Positions 52,146 to 60,346 of a stretch of DNA of 64,000 bases are shown in pieces. How positions within the stretch are numbered: the stretch's first letter is position 1; the number at the start of each line of letters is the position of its first letter. Source of the stretch: Tissierella sp. Yu-01 (GTDB taxonomy: Bacteria; Bacillota; Clostridia; Tissierellales; Tissierellaceae); NCBI RefSeq assembly GCF_029537395.1, contig NZ_CP120677.1, forward strand, positions 1,612,001-1,676,000, read 5' to 3'. The notes under the pieces are model-generated. The model saw only the letters and a list, made by a program, of their open reading frames with translations, had not been told where the DNA came from and ran no database searches. Both the position numbers and the translations under genes were made by a program.

Positions 52146-52676
52146 CTATAACAAAATCACTCCTAAAATAGCTGCTGCAAAAATAAATTGAATTGCATTT
52201 ACCTTATATTTTACCAATGATATTAATCCTGCAAACCATATTAATATTCCAACCCAAGCCACACTCCCAGATTCAAGAAAGAAAATACCTCTTGCTAAGT
52301 TTAATGCAGTAGCAAGTAATATTCCAGCGCAAGAAATCTTTATAGCCGTTAAAAATCCTTGAATATAAGGATTTTCATAAAACTTAGATAAAAAGAAATA
52401 AACAATACTTACTAATATAAATGATGGTACACAAACGCCAATTGTTGCAATAATCGAACCAATTATGCCACCCTTAATATAACCTATATAGGTAGCTCCA
52501 TTTATGGCAACAGGCCCTGATGAAAGCAGTTCAAGGGCCAACATATCAGCAAATTCACCAGATGTAAGGTCTAATAATCTTTGACCCTCTTCGTATATTA
52601 GTGCCATCATAGGATACCCGCCACCAAAACTAAGAAATCCAATTTTTATAAACATAAAAAAGAGTTTAGCATACAT
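52146..52676 (-). CDS. Chromate transporter, second half-size subunit
   Basis: 176-residue CHR-domain membrane protein. The family start FIKIGFLSFGGGYPMMALIY, followed by LALELLSSGPVAINGATYIG, is complete; about five or six segments. In Clostridia two half-size CHR proteins work as a heterodimer, in contrast to the single long ChrA of Proteobacteria. Its ATG directly follows the TAA of the first half (TAAATG), so translation is coupled. Whether chromate is the natural substrate is unknown; sulphate-like anions are possible. Confidence 0.9.
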   Translation of the reverse strand: MYAKLFFMFIKIGFLSFGGGYPMMALIYEEGQRLLDLTSGEFADMLALELLSSGPVAINGATYIGYIKGGIIGSIIATIGVCVPSFILVSIVYFFLSKFYENPYIQGFLTAIKISCAGILLATALNLARGIFFLESGSVAWVGILIWFAGLISLVKYKVNAIQFIFAAAILGVILL

Positions 52677-53246
52677 TTAGTTAGCCCTCCTGAATTTTCT
52701 ATACAATACTTGTAAAACTCCTATAGACCCACTAAGAAGGATAACCGTTAATATACTCCAATTCAAAAAGATTACAGCTGTAAATGAAAATATCATCAAT
52801 ACAAATTCCCATTTGAATTTTCCTCTTTTAGCTATGCTTATAGCATTAGACATTATAATTGCAACTGATGCAGCTCTAATTCCGTTAATAGCACCCTTTA
52901 TCCAATCTAAATTATTAATATAAGAATAGGTAATGGATACTAATAGCATACCAAAAAAAGCAGGCAGTATTGTTCCAAATGCAGCTGCTAATGCACCTGG
53001 CCAACCACAGATGTCTCTGCCAATCATCAATCCTGCATTTAGAGATATTACACCTGGCATTGCCTGGCCTACAGCAAAGTATTCTAATACTTTATCTTTA
53101 TCAATTAAATGATATCTGTCATCTAATTGCTGTTGAAGAATTGGTAGTGTTACACTTCCACCTGTAAATGCAAATAACATCGCTTTAAAATAAACACTAA
53201 AAATTTCCCACATCATTTGGGGGGTTTTCTTATTTGAATTTCTCAT
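52677..53246 (-). CDS. Chromate transporter, first half-size subunit
   Basis: 189-residue CHR-domain protein: AMLFAFTGGSVTLPILQQQL, VLEYFAVGQAMPGVISLNAG and GRDICGWPGALAAAFGTILP. The usual FxxGGG is FTGGSV here, one Gly short of its partner's SFGGGYP. The ATG at 53246 follows GGGAG; an earlier in-frame ATG at 53288 is upstream of this site. It forms a two-gene operon with the downstream half. Confidence 0.9.
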   Translation of the reverse strand: MRNSNKKTPQMMWEIFSVYFKAMLFAFTGGSVTLPILQQQLDDRYHLIDKDKVLEYFAVGQAMPGVISLNAGLMIGRDICGWPGALAAAFGTILPAFFGMLLVSITYSYINNLDWIKGAINGIRAASVAIIMSNAISIAKRGKFKWEFVLMIFSFTAVIFLNWSILTVILLSGSIGVLQVLYRKFRRAN

Positions 53247-53327
53247 ATTAATCTCCCGTCGTAAGTAATAATAAACACGCTGACTCACCTCTATTATACA
53301 CCAATTTAAAGATGACTAAAACAAAAA

Positions 53328-53356
53328 GAAGACTTCCAAAATGATTCGGAGTCTTC
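53328..53356 (-). terminator. Terminator after the SAM-hydrolase-family gene
   Basis: On the minus strand GAAGACT pairs with AGTCTTC, with additional pairs inside, followed by TTTTTGTTTTAG. Confidence 0.75.
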
Positions 53357-53383
53357 CCTAATTAATATATCAAAATCCTAATT

Positions 53384-54349
53384 TTATTTACTTATACTTA
53401 ATACCCATTCGAAACCAGAGTATACACCATATTCTTCTGAAAAATTGCCCATATTTATAGCAAATGCAGCTTTAAGCTCTGAGTTCATATAAATTAAGTC
53501 CTTACCTTCTTCTACATCTCCAAAAGTATTTACATAAGGAATCTTCTTTTCATAAACTATTTGATCTTCATGGGTAATTCTTACTGTCAATTCATCTCCA
53601 ACTTTTACCCCATACTCATCAAATAATTCTCTTGGAATACTAGTCCACATGTTTCCATATGGCTGATCTATTACAGTCATAATTCCATGTATTGCATTTT
53701 CTCTAATTTCAGGCTTTTGATATTCTATAGTCACCACTTCTTTTTGTAGTTCCTTTCCTACCTCTTCGAAGGTTATTGCGCCAGATGCAAGCCTAGCTCC
53801 AGTATATGCATATACATCTCTTCCGTGGAATGTATAGGACTTTTCGGAATCCTTTAATCTATTTACCGCTTCATCAATCTCTCTTACTTCTTCTATTCCA
53901 TATTTTTCAGCAACTAATGTAAGTGTCCCATTATCAGGTGTTACAAAATATTGTCCAGTTTCAGTTTTTAATACTACAGACTTCCTATCTGTACCTACCC
54001 CTGGATCAATAACTGATACAAAAACTGTGCCCTCAGGCCAATATTCAGCAACTCCACTTAACCAGTATGCACCTTCCCAAATATTATACGGCTCAATATC
54101 ATGAGTTAAATCAAACATCTTTAATTTCGGATTTACTCCGAATGCCACACCTTTCATTGATGCAACTGCGTCATTTTTTACTCCAAAATCAGTTTGAAAA
54201 ACCAATGCCGATGTCTCAACATTCAATCTTGTTTTTTTTACTACTGATTCAGTTTCTGCAAAACTTCCATTTAAAACCGGAGTCATTATAAATGATAGTG
54301 CTAATAAGAATACTACAAGTAAATTAAGTAATTTCTTTTTACTTCTCAT
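53384..54349 (-). CDS. SAM hydroxide adenosyltransferase-family protein (DUF62) with signal peptide
   Basis: 321 residues. A Sec-type signal peptide (MRSKKKLLNLLVVFLLALSF, cleavage near residue 30) precedes a domain of the chlorinase/fluorinase/SAM-hydrolase family: LVFQTDFGVKNDAVASMKG, DLTHDIEPYNIWEGAYWL, VFVSVIDPGVGTDRKSVVLK and FVTPDNGTLTLVAEKYG. The hydrolase-type Asp-Arg-His residues are plausible (FHGRDVYA with DPGVG). These enzymes are normally cytoplasmic because SAM is inside the cell, so export is odd. The ATG at 54349 follows AGGAGG. Confidence 0.85.
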   Translation of the reverse strand: MRSKKKLLNLLVVFLLALSFIMTPVLNGSFAETESVVKKTRLNVETSALVFQTDFGVKNDAVASMKGVAFGVNPKLKMFDLTHDIEPYNIWEGAYWLSGVAEYWPEGTVFVSVIDPGVGTDRKSVVLKTETGQYFVTPDNGTLTLVAEKYGIEEVREIDEAVNRLKDSEKSYTFHGRDVYAYTGARLASGAITFEEVGKELQKEVVTIEYQKPEIRENAIHGIMTVIDQPYGNMWTSIPRELFDEYGVKVGDELTVRITHEDQIVYEKKIPYVNTFGDVEEGKDLIYMNSELKAAFAINMGNFSEEYGVYSGFEWVLSISK

Positions 54350-54492
54350 ATCAAATCCTCCTAAAAGTTTATTTTGATATCATTATACCACAAGCAATTT
54401 CCATTTGTTAATTACTAAAGTCAAAAAGTGGTAAGTCCATTATATTTTATTGGGTATAATATTGAATAATCGTAAAAGGAGGCAACACATTT

Positions 54493-55083
54493 ATGTTTAA
54501 TATAAAAATATTTTCGGATTTTGCATGACCATTTTGTTATTTTGGCTTAGGTTTAGTCAATAAGCTTACAGAAGATGGAATAGAGTCTAATGTTGAATGG
54601 ATTCCATTTGAATTAGACCCAAATGCACCATTGGAAGGTATGGACTTATTTACTGTATATCCAAAGGACTATGTAGTAAACTCAATAAACCATCTAAATA
54701 AATTAGGTAGGGGCTTAAACATTAAATATAATAATGTAAATTCCAAGTTTAACACCAGAAGAGCACATTTAGCTGGGTATTATGCCAAAGATCATAACAA
54801 GTATAATAAATATTCAAACGAAGTATTTAAGGCATATTTTGGTGAAAAGCTTAATGTTGCAGATGTGGGTGTATTAAACAAAATTGCAGAAAGTCTTGGT
54901 TTAAACATAGCAGAAATGAATGAAGCAATAGACTCCGGTAAATATGATAGTAGACTTGATGAGGATTATAGACTTGCAAGTGAATATTCCATACATTCTG
55001 TGCCAACATTTATTATAAATGAAAAGACTATAATATCTGGAATTAAGGAATATGATGAGTTTAAAAAAATATTTTTAGATTGA
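54493..55083 (+). CDS. Selenoprotein: DsbA/FrnE-like thiol oxidoreductase with UxxC motif (in-frame TGA)
   Basis: The reading MFNIKIFSDFA, TGA, PFCYFGLGLV is continuous through codon 12 (54526-54528) to the stop at 55081-55083, 196 residues. The TGA takes the first Cys of the CPxC motif in DsbA/FrnE-like oxidoreductases, so it is read as selenocysteine (Sec12, Cys15). Both sides are homologous to the family: helix VNKLTEDGIESNVEWIPFEL, and the cis-Pro loop IHSVPTFIINEKTII. The ATG at 54493 follows AGGAGG. The nearest start after the TGA is at 54631, and would lose the active site. It is convergent with a second UxxC gene. Confidence 0.88.
54542..54560 (+). promoter_or_regulatory. Bacterial SECIS-like hairpin in the FrnE-like gene
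   Basis: TTGGCT / AGTCAA stem (six pairs including one G-T) with loop TAGGTTT; GGT falls 22-24 bases after the TGA. Position and GGU loop match the bacterial SECIS rule (fdhF-type). Confidence 0.75.
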
Positions 55084-55092
55084 ATTTTCTAT

Positions 55093-55114
55093 GGGATGGT
55101 ATTGCTACCATCCC
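55093..55114 (+). terminator. Terminator after the FrnE-like selenoprotein gene
   Basis: GGGATGGTA / TACCATCCC, 9-bp perfect stem with TTGC loop, starting 9 bases after the stop codon, followed by TGTTGATT. Confidence 0.7.
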
Positions 55115-55116
55115 TG

Positions 55117-55244
55117 TTGATTATTATATATGTATGATGAATTTGGACCAGGATGAAATGGAGAGATTTGTAAACTATAGTTTTGATAATTGTCCATACT
55201 TTAAACTGTATGACGAATATAAAACCGTGAAAAAACAGAATTAG
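55117..55244 (+). pseudogene. Fragment of a small Clostridia protein (DUF6472-like)
   Basis: The frame DYYICMMNLDQDEMERF, then FDNCPYFKLYDEYKTVKKQN before TAG at 55242-55244, resembles the C-terminal two thirds of a Cys-containing family often annotated DUF6472 (recalled from memory). The usual N-terminal Cys-x-x-Cys part is missing; a terminator stands in its place. An ATG at 55134 could start a 36-residue peptide, but there is no ribosome site. Confidence 0.5.
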
Positions 55245-55272
55245 TGCAGGATGATTCAATCCACTTTTTACA

Positions 55273-55611
55273 TTATGTAGACAATTTAAAAGAATGTTTA
55301 CATTTCGAACAAGTGATTTTAATTCTTCCTTTTCCTTTAGGAATTCTAAGTCTTGTACTACATTCCGGGCAACTTACAACTGTATAATCTAATAATCCTT
55401 CTATCTTTGCTGTGTCTAATCCCACCACAACATCATTTCCAACTAAAAAAGCAGGTACTCCTTGAATTCCTCTTTTAGCAAATTCATTACGTGCTTCCAT
55501 ATCCTTGTTTATATCTTTTTCTTCAAATGAATACCCTTTATTTCGAAGGTACACCTTCGCACTTTTACAATGTGGTCAAGTTTCAGTTGTAAATACTATT
55601 ATGTGTTTCAT
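55273..55611 (-). CDS. Selenoprotein: glutaredoxin with UxxC motif fused to a C-terminal zinc ribbon (in-frame TGA)
   Basis: The reading MKHIIVFTTET, TGA, PHCKSAKVYLR continues to the stop at 55273, 112 residues. Codon 12 (55576-55578) is TGA where glutaredoxins have the first active-site Cys, so it is read as Sec12 with Cys15. The glutaredoxin part has YSFEEKDINKD and cis-Pro GIQGVPAFLVGNDV, followed by a C-terminal zinc ribbon with SCPECSTRLRIPKG and CSKCKHSF (two CxxC). The ATG at 55611 follows AAGGAGG with a 9-base spacer. The part after the TGA alone would lack the active site. Confidence 0.88.
55544..55559 (-). promoter_or_regulatory. Bacterial SECIS-like hairpin in the glutaredoxin gene
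   Basis: On the minus strand CGAAGGTGTACCTTCG: stem CGAAG/CTTCG (six pairs with the inner G-C) and apical GGTGTACC. GGT falls 21-23 bases after the TGA, nearly the same place as in the FrnE-like gene. Confidence 0.75.
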
Positions 55612-55836
55612 AAATAAGCTCCTCCTTAAATAAAAGTATACCCTTTATTCCTTAAATTCCCCAATTATTATAAATATTAAGTCCCTCATTAGTAACAGCT
55701 CAAAGTTTAGCATTGGGAATAATATGATTGAATTTAGTCTTCAATTACTATATAATATAGAATCTGATTGGGTAGATTATATATTGAAGAGCTTATTTTA
55801 GAAGCTCTTTTTAAATGTTAAAGAGAGGTAATAATA

Positions 55837-57579
55837 ATGATAAAAGTTGATAACTTGTCCTACTCATTTCCACAAAAAGATCTTTTTAATAATATTTCAT
55901 TTGAATTAGAATATGGTCAGCACTGTGCTTTTATAGGACAAAGCGGTATTGGAAAAAGTACACTCATAGATATAATTATGAATCCAGAAAGATACATGTT
56001 TGATGGGAAACTAGAGATAGACACTAATTGTAGAATTGGATATGTAAGCCAGTTCTCTGAACTAGATAAAACAAAGGAAATCACAGTATTCGAATATATT
56101 GGTGAAAAATTTATTAAGCTACAAAATGAAATAAATATTATCTGTGCTAAAATGGAAACATCTTCGGATATTGATACTTTATTAGAGGAATACCAACAAG
56201 CTATAGATGCATTTGATGCAATTGGTGGAGACAATTTCGAAAGCCTTATTAATAAAAAACTTAATCTTGCAAACCTAAATAAACACAAAGATAAGTTGGT
56301 TTTTGAACTTAGTGGTGGTGAATTCAAACTTATTCAGGTGATTAAGGAAATGCTTAATAATCCAGATTTAATGATAATGGATGAACCTGATGTATTTTTA
56401 GACTTTGAAAACCTTAATGCTCTTAAAAATCTAATTAATTCACACAAAGGAACATTGTTAGTTGTTACGCACAACAGATATCTATTGAACCATTGTTTTA
56501 ATAAAATCTTACATCTTGAAAACATGGAGGTTCAGGAATTTAATGGTAGATATATTGACTATAACTTCGAATTACTTCAAACCAAAATTGAGTTACAGGA
56601 ACTAGCTACTGCTTATGATGAAGAAATTCAGCGAAACGAGATCCTATTAGAAAAACTTAGATTTAACGCAAATCAAGATGCTGAGGCTGCTAAAGGAAAA
56701 TCAGTAAATGCTAGAGCTAAGATTCTAGAAAGATTAGAAGAACGTAGAATTAAAGCACCATTTTTAGCAATTAAAGAACCAGATATACATTTTGATACTG
56801 ATGATGTAAACGAAGAAGATAAAGTTGTTCTTAACGTAGATAATTATAGTCTTACTTTTAAAGATATACTTCTAGAAAATGTTAACTTTGAAATAAAGTC
56901 TACTGATAAAGTGGCTATTATTGGACCTAATGGTACAGGAAAAACTACTTTATTAAAAGAAATTTTTGAAAATAAAAATGATGCTATTGGTATTAATGGA
57001 GACGTTAAAATAGCTTATTTATCCCAGATTCAGGGAGAAACACTAAATGATTCTAATACAATAGCCGACGAGTTCTTCGATGCAGGTTTTAAATCTTATG
57101 ATGACATTAAATCATGTATTTCAAGCTATGGCCTTGATGAAGACATGATCAATCAAAAGATAGGGTCTTTATCTGGTGGAGAAAAAAATATGCTTCAATT
57201 AGCTAAAATTTCTGGTAAGAAAGCAAATATATTGCTACTTGATGAGCCAACTAGCCATTTAGACACCTATTCACAAATTGCACTTGAAAAAGCCATAGAA
57301 AATTACAAAGGCGCACTTCTAATGATTTCTCATGATTACTATACTATTGTAAATAGTATGGACTATGTCTTAATAATTGAAGATAAGACAATTAGAAAAA
57401 CGAGTATGCGTAAATTTAGAAAGATGATTTATGATAATTATTTTGATAAAGATTATTTAGAAATTGAGCAAAAGAAAAAATTAGTTGAAACCAAAATTGA
57501 ACTAGCTTTAAAAGATAATGATTTTGAACATGCAAAAATTTTATCTGAAGAGTTAGAAAAGCTAATTAAGTTACTTTAA
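55837..57579 (+). CDS. ABC-F family ATPase
   Basis: 580-residue soluble protein with two ATPase domains and no membrane part. Domain 1: Walker A IGQSGIGKSTLID, signature ELSGGEFKLIQ, Walker B MIMDEPDVFLDFEN. Domain 2: IGPNGTGKTTLLKEIF, SLSGGEKNMLQLAKISG, LLLDEPTSHLDT. The linker between them (about 240-330) is charged and helical, as needed to reach the ribosomal P-site. ABC-F proteins act on the ribosome in translation or antibiotic protection; resistance cannot be inferred. The non-standard Walker B of domain 1 (DEPDVFLD) is notable. ATG after GAGAGG. Confidence 0.9.
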   Translation: MIKVDNLSYSFPQKDLFNNISFELEYGQHCAFIGQSGIGKSTLIDIIMNPERYMFDGKLEIDTNCRIGYVSQFSELDKTKEITVFEYIGEKFIKLQNEINIICAKMETSSDIDTLLEEYQQAIDAFDAIGGDNFESLINKKLNLANLNKHKDKLVFELSGGEFKLIQVIKEMLNNPDLMIMDEPDVFLDFENLNALKNLINSHKGTLLVVTHNRYLLNHCFNKILHLENMEVQEFNGRYIDYNFELLQTKIELQELATAYDEEIQRNEILLEKLRFNANQDAEAAKGKSVNARAKILERLEERRIKAPFLAIKEPDIHFDTDDVNEEDKVVLNVDNYSLTFKDILLENVNFEIKSTDKVAIIGPNGTGKTTLLKEIFENKNDAIGINGDVKIAYLSQIQGETLNDSNTIADEFFDAGFKSYDDIKSCISSYGLDEDMINQKIGSLSGGEKNMLQLAKISGKKANILLLDEPTSHLDTYSQIALEKAIENYKGALLMISHDYYTIVNSMDYVLIIEDKTIRKTSMRKFRKMIYDNYFDKDYLEIEQKKKLVETKIELALKDNDFEHAKILSEELEKLIKLL

Positions 57580-57587
57580 GTTATTAG

Positions 57588-57612
57588 AGGTAGTCCAGAA
57601 TCTGGACTACCT
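57588..57612 (+). terminator. Terminator after the ABC-F gene
   Basis: AGGTAGTCCAGA / TCTGGACTACCT, 12-bp perfect stem with a 1-base loop, followed by GTTTTT. Confidence 0.88.
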
Positions 57613-57707
57613 GTTTTTATCCAAAATCTCCTTTAAGACTAAAAGTTTTTTTAATGGTCACAATAATTGATGAAGTAAAAATAGATTCGGGAGGATTGAT
57701 ATTTAAC

Positions 57708-57851
57708 ATGAGCCAATATGCAAATGTAGAAAAAGAGAAAAAGGATCTTAGTTCTACAAACTCACTTTCCAATTTCGACCCTAAAAAAAACTTAGGAAAA
57801 CTTGACTTAACTAATAATTTTGCAACTGACTACTATACAACGTTTAGGTAG
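57708..57851 (+). CDS. Possible small protein, unrecognised
   Basis: 47 residues (MSQYANVEKEKKDLSSTNSL, polar, no Cys, no membrane segment). A GGAGG site lies 13 bases upstream, which is rather far. It is 95 bases after the ABC-F terminator and convergent with the phosphoesterase gene. It may be a spurious reading frame. Confidence 0.3.
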   Translation: MSQYANVEKEKKDLSSTNSLSNFDPKKNLGKLDLTNNFATDYYTTFR

Positions 57852-57866
57852 TGAATCGGGGGTACT

Positions 57867-58766
57867 TTACCCCTTTCCACTAAAATAAAAGTCCAACTTC
57901 CTAGGTCCTGCTAATATATCTCTGCCTACATACAACAGCCCTTCTTCATTGGCTTTTACGCTCCATTTTATCAAAGCAATACTTCCATCTATAATTTCTA
58001 TTCCTGTTATACATCTTGGATGGACACAGCTGCCATCATTGAAATAAGGGGGGCTTTCTAAGTCAGGAAAATATGGTCTGTGATTATGCCCTGCTATTAA
58101 TATATGATTCTCTTTCATTACCCACTGGGTAAGTTTATTTGCTAGCTTATGTCTCTTCTTATAATTTTTTGCAGTCCTAGTTACATCATTTACTCCGTAA
58201 AGTTCCAAAGGTCTCCACAGATGCCTTACAAGAAATCTTGTAATAGGCCAAATATCATAATTTATAAAATCAACTTGATGTCCATGAACAAGAAATATTT
58301 TATTATCATCATTTTTATAATTTAGTACAAGTCCTTCATGAACTACTATATTCTCAAATAGTAGAATATCTTCTTGTTTCCTTTCATCATAATAATAGTA
58401 CAAATTATCCTTTAGAAAACCTTCACTTTTCTTTACTATATCGTGATTGCCATAAAGCATATAGAACCTATCTTCCTCATAGAACTTTGACATAAGCCAG
58501 AATACATCACTATGTTCTCTTAGGATATCTTTAAAATTATTCAATTCCCAAAGCTCATCTCCATCACCTAGTTCAATATAGGTGTATTGCTCTTTATAAT
58601 AATATGATAAAGCAGTAAAAAATGTATTCTGATTCTTTGCGAAGGAGTCAGACCAATTTCCATCACCCCTATGAACATCACTCATGATTATTATTCTTGA
58701 ATTGTCATCTATATTTATTTCCTTAGAAGAATTAAAGACTTTAGTCAAGCGGTCCAGTATATTCAT
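57867..58766 (-). CDS. Calcineurin-like metallophosphoesterase
   Basis: 299-residue enzyme with all metal motifs of the superfamily: RIIIMSDVHRGDGNWSDSF (DxH), YIELGDGDELWEL (GDxxE variant GDGDE), MLYGNHDIV (GNHD), FLVHGHQVDF and ILIAGHNHRPYF. The architecture resembles UDP-2,3-diacylglucosamine hydrolase-like phosphoesterases, but a soluble generic Clostridia type is more likely since no LPS is expected. The ATG at 58766 follows AGGGAT. Substrate unknown. Confidence 0.87.
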   Translation of the reverse strand: MNILDRLTKVFNSSKEINIDDNSRIIIMSDVHRGDGNWSDSFAKNQNTFFTALSYYYKEQYTYIELGDGDELWELNNFKDILREHSDVFWLMSKFYEEDRFYMLYGNHDIVKKSEGFLKDNLYYYYDERKQEDILLFENIVVHEGLVLNYKNDDNKIFLVHGHQVDFINYDIWPITRFLVRHLWRPLELYGVNDVTRTAKNYKKRHKLANKLTQWVMKENHILIAGHNHRPYFPDLESPPYFNDGSCVHPRCITGIEIIDGSIALIKWSVKANEEGLLYVGRDILAGPRKLDFYFSGKG

Positions 58767-58841
58767 ATATATCCCTACCTAATAAATTTGTTTTATATTA
58801 GACTATTCAGGGATATAAAGTTGGTTACAGATGTAAAAAAT

Positions 58842-58877
58842 AAGCTTCGAGAGACCTTGAATGGTTTCCCAAAGCTT
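58842..58877 (-). terminator. Terminator after the second dpaL gene
   Basis: AAGCTT ends pair with further imperfect pairs inside (GGAAACC / GGTCTCTC), followed on the minus strand by ATTTTTTAC. It lies 8 bases after the stop codon. Confidence 0.7.
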
Positions 58878-58884
58878 TAAAGAT

Positions 58885-60111
58885 CTATTCAAATATACTT
58901 GGATTTTTCCCGTCATAAACAACTTTTTTATAATGATCTGGATCAGTATCCCCCTCTGTACTGAAGCATAATATTACTGAGTTTTCATCCAGTTGTAATT
59001 TATCTTTTAATTCTTTCAATTCTTCTCTTTCCATTAATAGAGATACAAGACCTAATCCAACTGCTCCTGATTCTCCTGATACCACCTTTTCGTCACTTCC
59101 TATAGGATTTGCTAAAACTCTCATTCCTCTAGCTGCTACATAGTCAGGACATGATACATATGCACTAGCAAAATCTCGTAAGATTTCCCAAGTAACTGTA
59201 TTTGGCTCACCACAAGCTAAACCAGCCATAATAGTATCTAAGTCGCCAGTAACTGCATGAGGTTTATCATCATTAGCTAATGCTGACTTATATATACAAG
59301 CTGCTTTTTCAGGCTCTACTATTGTAGTTATTGGTAATTGCGCCTTAAATATATTTGCATAATATCCTAAAATTCCTCCTGCGAAGGATCCTACTCCTGC
59401 TTGTAAAAATACATGCGTAGGTCTAATTACACCTTCTAGCTTCATTTGATCTAAAGCCTCAGCTGCCATAGTAGTATAACCTTGACAAATCCAGTTAGGA
59501 ACTTTTTCATATCCTTCCCACGCTGTATCTTGAACTATATATCCACCTATTTCTTCAGCCTTTTCTTTAGACTTTCTTACAGCGTCATCATAATTAACAT
59601 CTAAAATAGAGGCATCTGCGCCTGCATCTTTAATATGTTGAAGTCTTCTTAAAGAAGAATCCTTTGGCATGTATACAATGGATTTACAGCCTAATTGAGT
59701 TGCAGCCCATGCTACTGCTCTTCCATGATTTCCATCAGTTGCAGTAACAAATACCATGTCCTTAATCTTCTCTGCAACTTCAGGTGATTTAAAGTAGTCA
59801 AAGCTTACTGAATTAATATCAACATCTAATTTCTCACATAAGACCTTTGCTATGGCATAAGTTACACCTAAACCTTTAAATGCATTTAATCCAAATCTAT
59901 AGGATTCATCCTTAACATAGACCTTTGAAACCCCTAACTCTTTAGCCAAATTATCCAAACTTACTAATGGGGTAGCTTTATAACCCTCAACAGTAGTATG
60001 AAAATTTCTCACACCTTTAGTTTCTGATTCACTTAGGAAACTTGGCTGTTCATTTGCTTTTTTATCGCTTATTACAGCTTTTATTCCATATATTTTATTT
60101 ATCTTTTCCAT
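58885..60111 (-). CDS. dpaL: Diaminopropionate ammonia-lyase (paralogue 2)
   Basis: 408-residue paralogue of the enzyme at 27131-28357, identical in length and sharing the motifs YVKDESYRFGLNAFKGLG (PLP Lys), VTATDGNHGRAVAWAATQLG, FLQAGVGSFAGGILGYY and EWEGYEKVPN-type DTAWEGYEKVPNW. Differences (N-terminus YGIKAVISDKKANEQPSFLS, and FKGLG in place of FKVLG) show it is diverged, not a recent duplicate. It follows a HyuC-type amidohydrolase and an M20 remnant, so it belongs to another amino-acid or ureide catabolic block. ATG after AGGAG. Confidence 0.93.
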   Translation of the reverse strand: MEKINKIYGIKAVISDKKANEQPSFLSESETKGVRNFHTTVEGYKATPLVSLDNLAKELGVSKVYVKDESYRFGLNAFKGLGVTYAIAKVLCEKLDVDINSVSFDYFKSPEVAEKIKDMVFVTATDGNHGRAVAWAATQLGCKSIVYMPKDSSLRRLQHIKDAGADASILDVNYDDAVRKSKEKAEEIGGYIVQDTAWEGYEKVPNWICQGYTTMAAEALDQMKLEGVIRPTHVFLQAGVGSFAGGILGYYANIFKAQLPITTIVEPEKAACIYKSALANDDKPHAVTGDLDTIMAGLACGEPNTVTWEILRDFASAYVSCPDYVAARGMRVLANPIGSDEKVVSGESGAVGLGLVSLLMEREELKELKDKLQLDENSVILCFSTEGDTDPDHYKKVVYDGKNPSIFE

Positions 60112-60180
60112 TTACATCTTCTCCTTCTAGTTACCCCCTATATCTTCAATTTGTCTACTTTATCAATTTACTATAAAAGA

Positions 60181-60346
60181 CGCACCTTAATTAACTCACC
60201 GAAAAATTCTGCTCCATTAGATTGGCAAATACCTCAGTAATTCTTTTTATTCTCGTTTCAATTTGCTCTTGTACACCAGGTTAGGAACTTCTTGTATCTT
60301 CTAAAGCATCAGTTTTACCAATCCCTGTTTCAACTTCATATCCCAT
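60181..60346 (-). pseudogene. Remnant of an M20 amidohydrolase
   Basis: On the minus strand the frame MGYEVETGIGKTDAL runs into a stop at about 60281, followed by VQEQIETRIKRITE and, after a frame change, ICQSNGAEFFGELIK. Both pieces recall M20 amidohydrolases (active domain start, then dimerisation domain). The N-terminal domain up to MGYEV and everything between the pieces is lost. Its first ATG overlaps the stop of the HyuC-type gene by one base (TAATG), probably a deletion junction. Confidence 0.7.

Noticed and set aside
54631-55083. Short DsbA-like protein starting at the ATG at 54631
   Set aside because: It has no ribosome site and would lose the active-site motif; reading through the TGA restores the full family domain.
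55273-55554. Short glutaredoxin-like protein starting after the TGA
   Set aside because: It would lack the active site and has no good start; the ATG at 55611 with AAGGAGG fits.
55837-57579. Antibiotic-resistance ABC-F call
   Set aside because: Family membership alone does not show ribosome protection against a drug; no leader peptide or resistance context was seen.
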